From Antarctobacter aquimaris (GTDB lineage: Bacteria > Pseudomonadota > Alphaproteobacteria > Rhodobacterales > Rhodobacteraceae), in assembly GCF_900184945.1 (NCBI RefSeq), contig NZ_FXYF01000006.1:186001-250000 (forward strand): a stretch of DNA of 64,000 nt, written 5' to 3'. A program made the translations under genes and the position numbers. The notes under the pieces were generated by a model. It was given only the letters and a program-made list of their open reading frames with translations. It was not told the DNA's origin and made no database searches. Below, one piece after another: positions 17,829-28,778 of the stretch (its first letter is position 1; each line of letters opens with the position of its first letter).

Positions 17829-18323
17829 ATGTCCCTGAGCGCCGCAACCGCGGCCTGGTTCCTGCCCTTCGTCCTGCCGATCTGCCTGTATATCTGCTAC
17901 ACCGACATGAAGGGGATGCGGATCCCCAACCATGCGGTGGTGGCGCTGTTCGCCGTGTTCGCCGTCCTCGGCCCGTTCGTCCTGCCGTTCGACGTCTACC
18001 TGTGGCGCTACCTGCACCTGGTCGTGGTGCTGGTCGCCGGCATCGCCCTGAATGCCGGCGGCGCGATGGGGGCGGGCGACGCCAAGTTCGCCGCCGCGGC
18101 CGCCCCGCTGATCCACATCGGCGACCTGCGGTTCCTGATGGCGCTCTTCGCGGCAAACCTGCTGGCGGCCTTCGTGGCGCACCGCATGGCCAAGTTCTCG
18201 GGCCTGCGGCGGCTGGCGCCGGACTGGCACAGCTGGGAAAGCGGTTCGCGCTTTCCCATGGGGTTGGCGCTGGGCGGGTCGCTGGCGATCTATCTCGGGC
18301 TGGGGCTGGTCTACGGCAGCTGA
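17829..18323 (+). CDS. cpaA: TadV/CpaA-type prepilin peptidase
   Basis: This 164-residue polytopic membrane protein is an A24-family aspartic prepilin peptidase of the short form without the methylase domain. The two catalytic aspartates are in CYTDMKGMRIPN (near residue 20) and GAMGAGDAKFAAAA (near residue 82). It should process the three Flp prepilins encoded upstream after their Gly14. Further membrane segments follow to the C-terminus. The ATG is 5 bases after the TPR gene stop. Confidence 0.93.
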   Translation: MSLSAATAAWFLPFVLPICLYICYTDMKGMRIPNHAVVALFAVFAVLGPFVLPFDVYLWRYLHLVVVLVAGIALNAGGAMGAGDAKFAAAAAPLIHIGDLRFLMALFAANLLAAFVAHRMAKFSGLRRLAPDWHSWESGSRFPMGLALGGSLAIYLGLGLVYGS

Positions 18324-18336
18324 GCGGAGCGCAGCC

Positions 18337-18356
18337 AAGGCGCTTCGAAGCGCCTT
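18337..18356 (+). repeat. Palindromic hairpin, copy 1
   Basis: A perfect 20-base palindrome AAGGCGCTTCGAAGCGCCTT starts 13 bases after the prepilin peptidase stop. A second identical core lies at 18440-18461. It could act as a terminator, an mRNA-stabilising hairpin, or be a small dispersed repeat. Confidence 0.7.
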
Positions 18357-18439
18357 GCCCCGCCCCTGTCCCACCGCGCGCGCCATCCCGTCGTCACGCC
18401 TCTGGCCACGCGCAAGCGAACCCTCCCGGCGCGACGCTC

Positions 18440-18461
18440 AAAGGCGCTTCGAAGCGCCTTT
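18440..18461 (+). repeat. Palindromic hairpin, copy 2
   Basis: This copy contains the same 20-base palindrome as the one at 18337, extended by one base pair on each side (AAA...TTT) and followed by TTTCCCC. The two copies bracket about 80 bases between the prepilin peptidase and ATPase genes. Confidence 0.7.
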
Positions 18462-18557
18462 CCCCTCCCCGCGCCGCGCTGATTTCCCGCCTGCGCCGTT
18501 CTGCTGCCACAATCCCCGCGCAGTCTGTCCGCAAAAGCAGTTGAGGGCAGAGCCGAC

Positions 18558-19871
18558 ATGAACATGGACACCGGAGCCGTCCTGGCCCCGCCGCCGCCAA
18601 AGCGCATCGAGGAGATGCGCCTGCCGCTGATCATGATGCGCGACATCGTGCTCAAGACGATGTTCCGCAAGAACACCAACATCGTCACCGACCTGGCCCA
18701 CACCGTCTGCCTGCCCGTCCCGGTCACGCAGGAAATCATCGACATGTGCCGCAAGCAGGGGCTGATGGAGGCCATGGGCACCCTTGGCGCCGGCGGCCAG
18801 GTCTCCTCCGAGATGCCGTACCAGCTGACCGACAGCGGCAAGGCGCGCGCGCTCGACGCGCTGGCGCAGTCGGAATACTTCGGCCCGATGCCCGTCCCGC
18901 TCGACGTCTACGCCGAGCAGGTGAAACGGCAGTCGATCCGCAACATCCAGATCTCGCGCGACCAGCTGACCGGCGCCATGGGCCACCTTGTCCTGCCCGA
19001 GGACCTGATCTCGAACCTCGGTCCGGCCGTCTCGGCCGGGCGGTCGATCCTGATGTACGGCCCGCCGGGCAACGGCAAATCCTCGATCTCGAACGGCATC
19101 CGCGACGCCATGGGCGACAAGATCTTTGTCCCGCGCGCCATCGAGTATTCCGGCCAGGTCATCACCGTCTATGACCCCATCGTTCATTCCCGCGCCGAGG
19201 AGGACAGCGAGAACCCGCTGTCGCTGCGTCGCACCACGCGCTTTGACCGCCGCTACGTGCTGTGCAAGCGGCCCACGGTGATCACCGGGGGCGAGCTGTC
19301 GCTCGACATGCTGGACCTGGTCTACAACCCCACCGCGCGCACCTACCAGGCGCCGCTGCAACTGAAATCCACCGGCGGCATCTTCATCGTCGACGACCTC
19401 GGCCGCCAGGCCGAACCGCCACAGAAGCTGGTCAACCGCTGGATCGTCCCACTGGAGGAAAGCAAGGACATCCTCGCCCTGCAATCGGGCGAGAAGTTCG
19501 AGGTGCCCTTCGACACGCTGGTGATCTTTTCCACCAACTTCCACCCGAACGAGATCTTCGACCAGGCCGCGCTGCGCCGGATCTTCTTCAAGATCAAGAT
19601 CGACGGCCCGAACCAGCAGGATTTCCTCAAGATCTTCTCGATGGTCGCCCGCAAGAAGAAGATGCAGCTGGATGAGGCCAGCCTCGTCCACCTGCTCAAG
19701 AACAAGTACCCGACGATCAAGAACATCTACGCGAACTACCAGCCGGTCTTCCTGATCGACCAGATGATCTCGGTCTGCGATTTCGAGGGCATCCCCTACA
19801 AGATGACGCCCGAGCTGATCGACCGTGCCTGGGGCAACATGTTCGTCAAGGACGAGCATATCGTGAAATGA
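18558..19871 (+). CDS. AAA ATPase linked to the Tad locus
   Basis: The 437-residue protein has an N-terminal region (residues about 20-120) that looks winged-helix-like (VPVTQEIIDMCRKQGLMEAM, then YQLTDSGKARALDAL) and a central AAA domain. Walker A is GPPGNGKSS near residues 168-176, Walker B is GGIFIVDD near 273-280, and a sensor/arginine-finger region IFSTNFHPNEIFDQAALRR lies near 320-340. A GAGGG ribosome site precedes the ATG. The gene follows the pilus genes after two palindromic hairpins, and its stop codon is part of a terminator hairpin. I do not recognise a named family; its position suggests a regulatory or remodelling role in pilus biogenesis, which is inference only. Confidence 0.85.
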   Translation: MNMDTGAVLAPPPPKRIEEMRLPLIMMRDIVLKTMFRKNTNIVTDLAHTVCLPVPVTQEIIDMCRKQGLMEAMGTLGAGGQVSSEMPYQLTDSGKARALDALAQSEYFGPMPVPLDVYAEQVKRQSIRNIQISRDQLTGAMGHLVLPEDLISNLGPAVSAGRSILMYGPPGNGKSSISNGIRDAMGDKIFVPRAIEYSGQVITVYDPIVHSRAEEDSENPLSLRRTTRFDRRYVLCKRPTVITGGELSLDMLDLVYNPTARTYQAPLQLKSTGGIFIVDDLGRQAEPPQKLVNRWIVPLEESKDILALQSGEKFEVPFDTLVIFSTNFHPNEIFDQAALRRIFFKIKIDGPNQQDFLKIFSMVARKKKMQLDEASLVHLLKNKYPTIKNIYANYQPVFLIDQMISVCDFEGIPYKMTPELIDRAWGNMFVKDEHIVK

Positions 19872-19892
19872 CAGCGCATTGCGCTGTCCTTT
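19870..19892 (+). terminator. Terminator at the end of the Tad locus
   Basis: An 8-base-pair stem GACAGCGC / GCGCTGTC with loop ATT includes the last two bases of the ATPase stop codon and runs into CTTTCC. It plausibly ends the pilus transcript. Confidence 0.6.
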
Positions 19893-19965
19893 CCGCGCGA
19901 GCCAGCGTCCGCCCCGCGGACGCGTTCGCGCACCTTTCCATGCCAGGTGCCTTGCCAACGGCGCG

Positions 19966-20991
19966 CTACGCCCTGCCCCTCAACCTATGCACCCAAACCG
20001 GCACCAGCACCGACAGGATCATCAGCCGCATCACGTGGTGCGCCGCCACAAAGGCCGGGTTCAGGCCCAGCGTGACCGCGATCGCGGCCATCGCCTCGAC
20101 CCCGCCCGGCGCATAGGCCACCAGCAGAACCGAGGGCGCGACGCCCAGCAAGACCATCGCCAGCCCCACGGCGCCCAGCGTCACCGCCACGTTGACGCTC
20201 GTCAGCCAGAGTCCCGCCAGCAGGGAGCCGCGCAGCACCGCCCCGCTCTGGCCGGAAAACCGTGAACCGATCAGCACGCCCAGCACCATGAAGGCCGCCG
20301 TGCCAATGGCAGGCGACAGCTGCCCCGGCGTGAGGTCAAGCGCATGGCCCAGGGCGCTGACCGCCATGCCGGCCAACAGCAGCGGCGCCGGCACCCGGAT
20401 GCGCAGAAACAGCCAGCCCAGCGCCAGCGCGCCGCCGATCAGCCCCAGCAGCGACAGCGGCGTCATCACTTTTGCCGGGGCTCCGCCGTCACCGCCCAGG
20501 TCGAAGAACAGCGACACCAGAAGCGGCACGCAAAGCGACAGGAACAGCACGCGGATGCTCTGGATCACCGCGATCCGCGCCGTCTGCCCGCCCTGCTCCA
20601 CCGACAGGCTGAGGACAAAACTCAGGTGCCCGGGCGCCGAGGCCAGCACCGCGTCGCGGCGCGCAAAACCCATCCAGCGCACCATGCCCGCCTGCGCGAT
20701 CGCCATGCCCAAGGGCAGGCTGAGCCCCAGGATGGCGATGCTGACCGGCCACTCGGCGGCGGCCCGCAGGCTGTCGGGTGTGACCCCGTTGCCGATGTTG
20801 AGACCCAGCAGCACGAACGCCCCGTTGCGCAGCCAGACCGGCAGATCGAACCGCAGCCCGGCCAGACCGGCCAGCGTCACACCTGTGGCCGATCCGGTCA
20901 GCGCCGCGGCGGGAAAGCCGATCAGCGCAAAGACCGCCGCCCCGAGGGCCGCCGCGCAGAAGGCAAGGAAAAGATCGATCAAGGGCCGCAT
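19966..20991 (-). CDS. AbrB-family integral membrane protein
   Basis: This 341-residue protein is almost entirely hydrophobic with about ten membrane segments. The layout matches the AbrB duplication family (formerly mis-annotated as putative ammonia monooxygenase), with repeated blocks such as GFPAAALTGSATGV near the start and PAIGTAAFMVLGVLIGSRFS in the second half. Members are thought to be transporters, but the substrate is not established. It is convergent with the Tad locus and stands alone, without an operon partner. Confidence 0.82.
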   Translation of the reverse strand: MRPLIDLFLAFCAAALGAAVFALIGFPAAALTGSATGVTLAGLAGLRFDLPVWLRNGAFVLLGLNIGNGVTPDSLRAAAEWPVSIAILGLSLPLGMAIAQAGMVRWMGFARRDAVLASAPGHLSFVLSLSVEQGGQTARIAVIQSIRVLFLSLCVPLLVSLFFDLGGDGGAPAKVMTPLSLLGLIGGALALGWLFLRIRVPAPLLLAGMAVSALGHALDLTPGQLSPAIGTAAFMVLGVLIGSRFSGQSGAVLRGSLLAGLWLTSVNVAVTLGAVGLAMVLLGVAPSVLLVAYAPGGVEAMAAIAVTLGLNPAFVAAHHVMRLMILSVLVPVWVHRLRGRA

Positions 20992-21090
20992 GACCCATTT
21001 GATTTACGCCGCTCCCGCGGCAGGCGCCAGACCCGGTCACGACCCGGGGCCAAGCAGCCGAGCGGCTTTCCCGACAGCGCGATTTTGCGC

Positions 21091-21119
21091 TTGACGCCAC
21101 CGCCCGGCTTCCGTATCCG
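21091..21119 (+). promoter_or_regulatory. Promoter of the tRNA-Met gene
   Basis: A -35 box TTGACG (21091-21096) and a -10-like TATCCG (21114-21119) are separated by 17 bases, ending 14 bases before the tRNA. The same architecture precedes the tRNA at 50484. Confidence 0.6.
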
Positions 21120-21133
21120 ACCACCCACTGAAT

Positions 21134-21210
<77 letters not shown>

Positions 21211-21333
21211 GTCTTCCCCTTTGACCAACACTCCCCGGTGCGTAAACGCAATGCGCCGCTGCCTGCCGGCGCAGTCCTCATGACTTGCCCCCGGAGGACG
21301 GCCTGTCGCCGCCCTCCAGAGTACCCCTGCGGG

Positions 21334-21828
21334 TCAGGCGCCGAGGTCCATCCCCTCGAATTCGGCCCAGATGTCGTTCCAGGCGCCTTCGGCCTTGCCG
21401 CGCTGCTTGACCGCCTTGGCGGCGTCGAGGTTGTCCATCATCCCCTCGCCCTTGACGATCACAAGGCCGACCATGCCCATCGCGGCATGCGGCGCGCACT
21501 GGAAGCCGTAAAAGCCGGGCTTGTCCAGCGTGACCTCGACGGCGGCGTTGATCTTGCCCTTCCAGCCTTCGGCCCCCTCTGGGGCCATGCCGTCGACCGA
21601 CTGGCTGTTGTGCCCCTTGTCGGTGGCGACAAAGCTGATCGTATCGCCGGGTTCGGCCACGACGATGCGCGGGTAGAACACCATTTTCAGTTTCCTGTCG
21701 TCGGGATGCTGGTTCAGCATCTGGATCTCGTGCGTGGTGGCCGCCAGCGTCTGGCGCGGCAGCGCGGCCAACAGGGCCGACGCCGCGACAGTGACCAGCG
21801 CGGTCCGGCGGGTGATGGGGTGAGACAC
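21334..21828 (-). CDS. Pseudoazurin (type 1 blue copper protein)
   Basis: This 164-residue periplasmic electron carrier has a Tat-like signal (RRTALVTVAASALLA). The copper ligands follow the cupredoxin pattern: His73 in KGHNSQSV, then Cys111, His114 and Met119 in CAPHAAMGM. It typically passes electrons to nitrite or nitrous oxide reductase, or substitutes for cytochrome c. The start is GTG, supported by AGGAGG at good spacing. No denitrification genes are visible nearby; the gene stands alone. Confidence 0.92.
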   Translation of the reverse strand: MSHPITRRTALVTVAASALLAALPRQTLAATTHEIQMLNQHPDDRKLKMVFYPRIVVAEPGDTISFVATDKGHNSQSVDGMAPEGAEGWKGKINAAVEVTLDKPGFYGFQCAPHAAMGMVGLVIVKGEGMMDNLDAAKAVKQRGKAEGAWNDIWAEFEGMDLGA

Positions 21829-21900
21829 GTGTTCCTCCTGCGTGTTTGCTCGCCTGCCTGTGATCTAGGCTGGGGCGAGGCGCCGCCAAGGTGCCGTTAT

Positions 21901-21923
21901 CCCGGATGGATTGTCCATCCGGG
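21901..21923 (-). terminator. Hairpin after the lipocalin-like gene
   Basis: A perfect 10-base-pair stem CCCGGATGGA / TCCATCCGGG with a 3-base loop lies about 40 bases beyond the stop of the ABC/lipocalin operon. There is no U-run, so it may be a transcript-end stabiliser. Confidence 0.5.
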
Positions 21924-21963
21924 CAGCAAAGCATCGGCCAGAATCCACCACCCGGGCGGGACC

Positions 21964-23010
21964 TCAGTAGCCGGTCATTTCCAGGTAACCGCGGCCCGCG
22001 TGGCTGCCCGTGATGCGCACCGGCCCTTCCCAGTAGGGAATGGTGAGGTCCATCCAGGCATCGGGGTTCAGCGCCTCGACCCGGACATCCACGCCCCGGT
22101 CGGGCAGCGTGACGGCCCAGGCCACGGGCACACGCCGCCCGGCGGTCTCGGCCACGGCCAGCGGGCGCGCGGCAAAGGCGCCGTCGGCAAAGGCCTGCGT
22201 CGTGCCATCCGCGCCGATCCAGGTGGCCGAGGTGTAGCTGCTGTCGTCCGTCTGCCGCAGGCGAAAGCCCATCAGCTTGTCCCCGCCGTCGAACGACAGC
22301 GAGAACCAGTCCCAGCCGGTCTGCGTGTCGCCCAGCGGCTGCGACGACCATTCGCGGTCCAGCCAGGCGCTGCCGGTGACGGGGATCTTGCCGCCCGGCA
22401 GGTCGAGAACGCCCTCGATTGCGTAGAAGGGCTGCGAGTAGTAGTAGCTCGCCTGCCCTTCGGCCGATTTGACCGAATAGCCGCCGTCGCCGTGGAACAC
22501 CAACGGCCCCTCCGCCGTCAGCGCCATGTCATAGCGAAAGTCCGGGCCGCTGGCGCCGAGGGTCAGCGCATCAAAGGTATCGCCCGCCATGCGCCAGTCG
22601 TCGATCCAGGCCTCGAAGGGCGCGGCCGTCACTCCGGCCTGACCGATCCCGCCCCGGGCAAAGCGTTCGGTGACGTGATGCGCCTCCGGCGTGGTGACAG
22701 CGGCATGGCTAAACCAGACCTGCGGCGAGGCCCAGCTATCGGCCTCGCCGGGGGCCAGGGCCGAACGGAACAGCGTCCATTGCAGCCCGTAGGGTGTGCC
22801 GTCGGGGCCGGTCAGGTTGGCGGTGAGATACCACCATTCGATGCGGAAATCGGGATGCGGGCCGTGGTCGGCGGGAAAGTCGAACACGGGATCGGGTTGC
22901 GGCACGGCAAACTCGGCGCCAGCCTCGCTGCCCAGCCCGGCAAAGCCCTGCGCCAGGCCCGCCACCGGCCACAGCAGCAGCAAACACACCAACCTAGCGT
23001 TCATGGGCAA
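21964..23010 (-). CDS. AttH/CrtC-like lipocalin-family exported protein
   Basis: The protein of about 348 residues has a signal peptide (LVCLLLLWPVAGLAQG) and the fold signature of the AttH / hydroxyneurosporene-synthase-like family: DFRIEWWYLTANL near the N-terminus, a central VTGSAWLDREWSSQ block, and WDWFSLSFDGGDKLMGFRLR. It is not a carotenoid enzyme by context. The start lies inside the end of the ABC permease gene, so the two are translationally coupled. The ABC ATPase, permease and this exported protein recur together in bacteria; a role in envelope lipid or lipoprotein handling is inferred. An alternative start is the Met two codons later. Confidence 0.82.
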   Translation of the reverse strand: MPMNARLVCLLLLWPVAGLAQGFAGLGSEAGAEFAVPQPDPVFDFPADHGPHPDFRIEWWYLTANLTGPDGTPYGLQWTLFRSALAPGEADSWASPQVWFSHAAVTTPEAHHVTERFARGGIGQAGVTAAPFEAWIDDWRMAGDTFDALTLGASGPDFRYDMALTAEGPLVFHGDGGYSVKSAEGQASYYYSQPFYAIEGVLDLPGGKIPVTGSAWLDREWSSQPLGDTQTGWDWFSLSFDGGDKLMGFRLRQTDDSSYTSATWIGADGTTQAFADGAFAARPLAVAETAGRRVPVAWAVTLPDRGVDVRVEALNPDAWMDLTIPYWEGPVRITGSHAGRGYLEMTGY

Positions 23011-25393
23011 AGACCTTCAGCAGGTGCCCCGGCGGAATGCGCGCCAGCCGCAACGCGGGCCAGAGCGCGGCCAGCCCGGCCGCCCCCAGCGTCAGAGCCG
23101 CCAGCCGCGCGTAATCCAGCGGGAACAGGTACATCGGCAATCGCCAGCCAAAGGCCTCGACGTTGACCACCGCCAGCAGCACCCAGGCCAGCGCCAGCCC
23201 CAGCGGCAGCGCCAGCACCGAGGTCAGCGCCGCCAGCACCAGCGCGCGCAGCAGGTCCACCCGCGCCAGCGTCCGGCGCGTAAGCCCCATGGCCCAGACC
23301 GGCGCCAGCTGCGGCAGGCGGATCGCGGCCAGCGTCAGCAGGCTCATCAGGATGGCAAAGCCCGCCACCGCCAGCGTCAGCACGTTCAGCGCGGCGGTCA
23401 CGGTAAAGGTGCGCTCGAACACGCCCAGCGAAAACGCCTTGATCGCCTGCTGGTTGGTCACGCTGGCCTCGGGCAGGCCAAAGTCCTCCGCCAGCCCGTC
23501 GCGCAGGTCATCAGGTGTGGCACCCAGCACGCCGTATTGCCGGGGCATGATGTCGGGGAACAGCGCGCGAAATCGCGCCTCGGCGATCAGCGCCTGCCCC
23601 GCCGGGTTGCCATAGTCGGCATGCACGCCGACCACCGGCAGGACGGCGCCCGGCGCCACCTCCAGAACATCGCCCAGCCAGATCCCGGCGCGGCGCGCCA
23701 ATTGTTCGTTCACCACCACGCCCTGCCCGGCAAAGACCTGCGCCCACGGCTCGGGCGATGCGGCAACAAAGCGCCAGTGCGCGGCATACGCCGGGCTGTT
23801 CCGCACGCCCATCAGGTCCGATGGCACCGTGGCCAGCCGCGTCTCGACCGACAGCAGCGGCACGACCCCCTCGCCGCGCGCCGCCAGCCAGGCGTCCAGC
23901 GCCGCGCTGTCGGCGGGATCGAAGCCGCGCACATAGGCGTCCGCGAACAGCCGCTGGTCGAGGAAATCGAGAAAGGTCAGCCGAAAGCTCGACACCATGG
24001 TCGAGACGCCGACATTCGTCGCCATCGCCAGCAGCAGCGCCATCAGCGCCAGGCTGAGGCCCGGCAGTTGCTGGCGCGTGTCGGCCCAGAACCATTCCCC
24101 GATCACCCCGCGCGCCCGGCGCTGGCCCAGCACCAGAACCGCCTCCAGCACCAAGGGCAGCGCCAAGGCCGCGCCGATCAGAAGGCACCCCAGCAGGGCA
24201 AAGGCCGCCAGCAGCCCCGCCTGCATCAGGCCCAGCACCGCCGCCGCCGCCAACAGCAGCACCGCCACCGCGCCCTGCACCCGACGCGCCCGCCCCGAGG
24301 TCATCGCCCAGGCGCGCGGCCGCGCGCTGGCGAGGATTGGCATCCGCGCGATCTTCCACAGCGCGCCGGCCCCCGCCAGCGCCGCTCCCAGCACCGCGAT
24401 GGCCAGCCCCGACAGCCACCAGACCGGGCGCAATTGCAGGCTGCCGCCCACCTGCGCGCCATACAGCCCCTCCAGCGTCGCCGCGACGTCCGGCAGCAGC
24501 AACGCCGCCACGACGTAGCCCAGCGCCACGCCGACACCCCCCGCCAGCAGCGACAGCACCAGCAGTTCCGCCGCCATCAGCACCATCAGCCGGCGTAGCG
24601 GCACGCCCAAGGTCCGCAGCGTGCGGACCATGCCGCGCCGCTGCTCGAACACCAGCCCGATGGTGCCATGCACGATGAAGATGCCGACGGCAAAGCTCAG
24701 CAGGCCAAAGGCGGTCAGGTTGAGGTGAAAGCTGCCGGTCATCTGGCCGACGTCGCTGGAGGATTGCGCCTCGGCCCGGATCAGGCCGGGAACCAGAGTA
24801 GACAACTCCGGCACCCCCTTGGGCTGCACCTCGGCCAGGATCAGGCGGCTGAGCAATCCGGGCCGGTCCAGCAGGCGCTGCGCCACGCCCACGTCCGTCA
24901 GCACGGTGTCGGGCGCGACCGAGGGGTCCACAAGCACCGCCTCGGGCACCTGTCCTTCCAGCCGCGCCGCCGTTGCCGCGTTGGCGAACAGCACGCCGGT
25001 GGTCAGGAAGGCGGGCAGGTCCAGGTCGCCCGCGCCCTGCCCCGGGTTCAGCGCGCCGGGTGTGGTCAGCGGGTCCAGCCCCACCACGCGCAGCGGCCCG
25101 TCCGGCAGGCGCAACCGCCCCTCGACCACCGGAGATATCTGCCAGCCCGCGCGCCGCAGCGCCACATAGGTCGCCTGCGGCAGCGTCTCGCCGGCGCGCG
25201 GGATGAGCTGATCAAACCGGCCTTCGCCCAGCGTCGCGGCGGCGGCGTCGTAGCTGGCGCGCGCCTCGGCGTTGATCGCCTGCACCCCGGACCAGAGCGC
25301 GGTGGCCAGCGCCAGCCCCGCGAGAAAGGTGAACAGCTGCATCGGGCTGCGGCGCCAGTGCGACAGCAGCGCCGCCAGAACGGCGCGCGTCAT
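22994..25393 (-). CDS. ABC transporter permease, FtsX-like, large
   Basis: This 799-residue protein has an N-terminal membrane anchor (MQLFTFLAGLALATALWSGVQ), a large extracytoplasmic domain, and two sets of FtsX-type membrane domains. The segment FGLLSFAVGIFIVHGTIGLVF with the following EQRRGMVRTLRTLGVP marks the first FtsX domain, and the C-terminal one includes RLPQLAPVWAMGLTRRTL. This is the MacB/LolC-type mechanotransmission class rather than a solute importer. It starts within the stop of the ATPase gene and overlaps the lipocalin-like gene. Confidence 0.9.
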   Translation of the reverse strand: MTRAVLAALLSHWRRSPMQLFTFLAGLALATALWSGVQAINAEARASYDAAAATLGEGRFDQLIPRAGETLPQATYVALRRAGWQISPVVEGRLRLPDGPLRVVGLDPLTTPGALNPGQGAGDLDLPAFLTTGVLFANAATAARLEGQVPEAVLVDPSVAPDTVLTDVGVAQRLLDRPGLLSRLILAEVQPKGVPELSTLVPGLIRAEAQSSSDVGQMTGSFHLNLTAFGLLSFAVGIFIVHGTIGLVFEQRRGMVRTLRTLGVPLRRLMVLMAAELLVLSLLAGGVGVALGYVVAALLLPDVAATLEGLYGAQVGGSLQLRPVWWLSGLAIAVLGAALAGAGALWKIARMPILASARPRAWAMTSGRARRVQGAVAVLLLAAAAVLGLMQAGLLAAFALLGCLLIGAALALPLVLEAVLVLGQRRARGVIGEWFWADTRQQLPGLSLALMALLLAMATNVGVSTMVSSFRLTFLDFLDQRLFADAYVRGFDPADSAALDAWLAARGEGVVPLLSVETRLATVPSDLMGVRNSPAYAAHWRFVAASPEPWAQVFAGQGVVVNEQLARRAGIWLGDVLEVAPGAVLPVVGVHADYGNPAGQALIAEARFRALFPDIMPRQYGVLGATPDDLRDGLAEDFGLPEASVTNQQAIKAFSLGVFERTFTVTAALNVLTLAVAGFAILMSLLTLAAIRLPQLAPVWAMGLTRRTLARVDLLRALVLAALTSVLALPLGLALAWVLLAVVNVEAFGWRLPMYLFPLDYARLAALTLGAAGLAALWPALRLARIPPGHLLKVFAHER

Positions 25394-26061
25394 GCCAGCC
25401 GCCCCTTGCGCAGGTGCAACTGCCGGTCCATGCGCGCCGCCACCGCCGCCGAATGGGTGACCACCATCAGCGCCGCCCCCGTCTCGGCGACCAACGCCAG
25501 CATCTCGTCCAGCACCTCACCCGCCGTCACCTCGTCGAGATTGCCGGTGGGCTCGTCCGCCAGGATCAGGCGCGGCCGCGCTGCGAGGGTGCGGGCGATG
25601 GCGACGCGCTGCTGCTGCCCGCCGGACAGCTGTTCGGGGTACTTGTGGCGGTGCGGACCCAGACCCAGCCTCTCGATCAGCGCATCGGTGCGCGCGGGAT
25701 CGTCCCGCCCCGACAGGCGCGCCTGAAACCGGATGTTGGCGCGCACATCCAGCGAGGGGATGAGGTTGAACTGCTGAAAGATCACGCCGACCTCGTCGCG
25801 CCGCAGCGCCGCACGGCCGCGATCGTCCAGCGAAGTGATGTCGCGCCCGCCGATCAGGATGCGCCCGCCGTCCACGGTGTCCAGCCCGCCCACCAGGTGC
25901 AACAGCGTGCTCTTGCCGGACCCGGATTCGCCCTGCAACGACAGCGTCTGGCCCAGGTCCAGCGCCAGATCGACGCCGGCCAGCACCTGCACCGGACCTT
26001 CGGCGCCGGGGTAGGTCTTGGTCACGCCTTGTGCGTCCAGCAACATGCCTTGGTCCCTCAT
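25390..26061 (-). CDS. ABC transporter ATP-binding protein, LolD/MacB type
   Basis: The 223-residue ATPase has Walker A GESGSGKSTLL, Q-loop FQQFNLIPSLDVRAN, signature LSGGQQQR and Walker B LILADEPTGNLDE, the NLDE form being typical of LolD/MacB-class ATPases that pair with FtsX permeases. The TGA stop overlaps the permease ATG (ATGA). It is the first gene of the three-gene operon. The first Met is used; another five codons in is possible. Confidence 0.93.
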   Translation of the reverse strand: MRDQGMLLDAQGVTKTYPGAEGPVQVLAGVDLALDLGQTLSLQGESGSGKSTLLHLVGGLDTVDGGRILIGGRDITSLDDRGRAALRRDEVGVIFQQFNLIPSLDVRANIRFQARLSGRDDPARTDALIERLGLGPHRHKYPEQLSGGQQQRVAIARTLAARPRLILADEPTGNLDEVTAGEVLDEMLALVAETGAALMVVTHSAAVAARMDRQLHLRKGRLA

Positions 26062-26150
26062 GGGCCGACAGCTAGCCCGAGGATGGCCTTAGCAACCCCC
26101 GCCGTGACAGGCCACGCGCGCGAATGCCGCGCGCGGGCCGGCCATGGGGG

Positions 26151-28478
<2,328 letters not shown>

Positions 28479-28778
28479 GGCGTGTCCTCCTGGTCTGCGG
28501 ACCGCTGTCTTACCGCCGCCGCGCGCCCCCGCCAAGGGGGCGGTTGCAACGGCGGGTTTGTGCAGGCAGCCGGGGCGCCAGGGGATCGACCCCGATGCCG
28601 CCCGTCAGGCGCGCGGCGCGAGGGTGCTGATCCAAGTCGGCTAAGCCATGGCGGCAATCGACGCGGCCGACAGATTTGCAGACGGCGAGGTCATGAGACA
28701 CGTCGATGCCTCCACGATCCGGTCGCCGCCCGGGATGTACCGATGGTCGCGCAACTGCCGCGCATCCGCTGATGCCAT
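28479..28778. other. Intergenic region between tex and the repeat array
   Basis: Apart from the tex ribosome site at the left edge I see no RNA gene or convincing CDS here. A frame opening at 28648 continues into the repeat array and is treated there. Confidence 0.4.

Noticed and set aside
22796-24598. A 600-codon open frame on the + strand
   Set aside because: It is Gln/Arg/His-rich shadow sequence opposite the FtsX-like permease.
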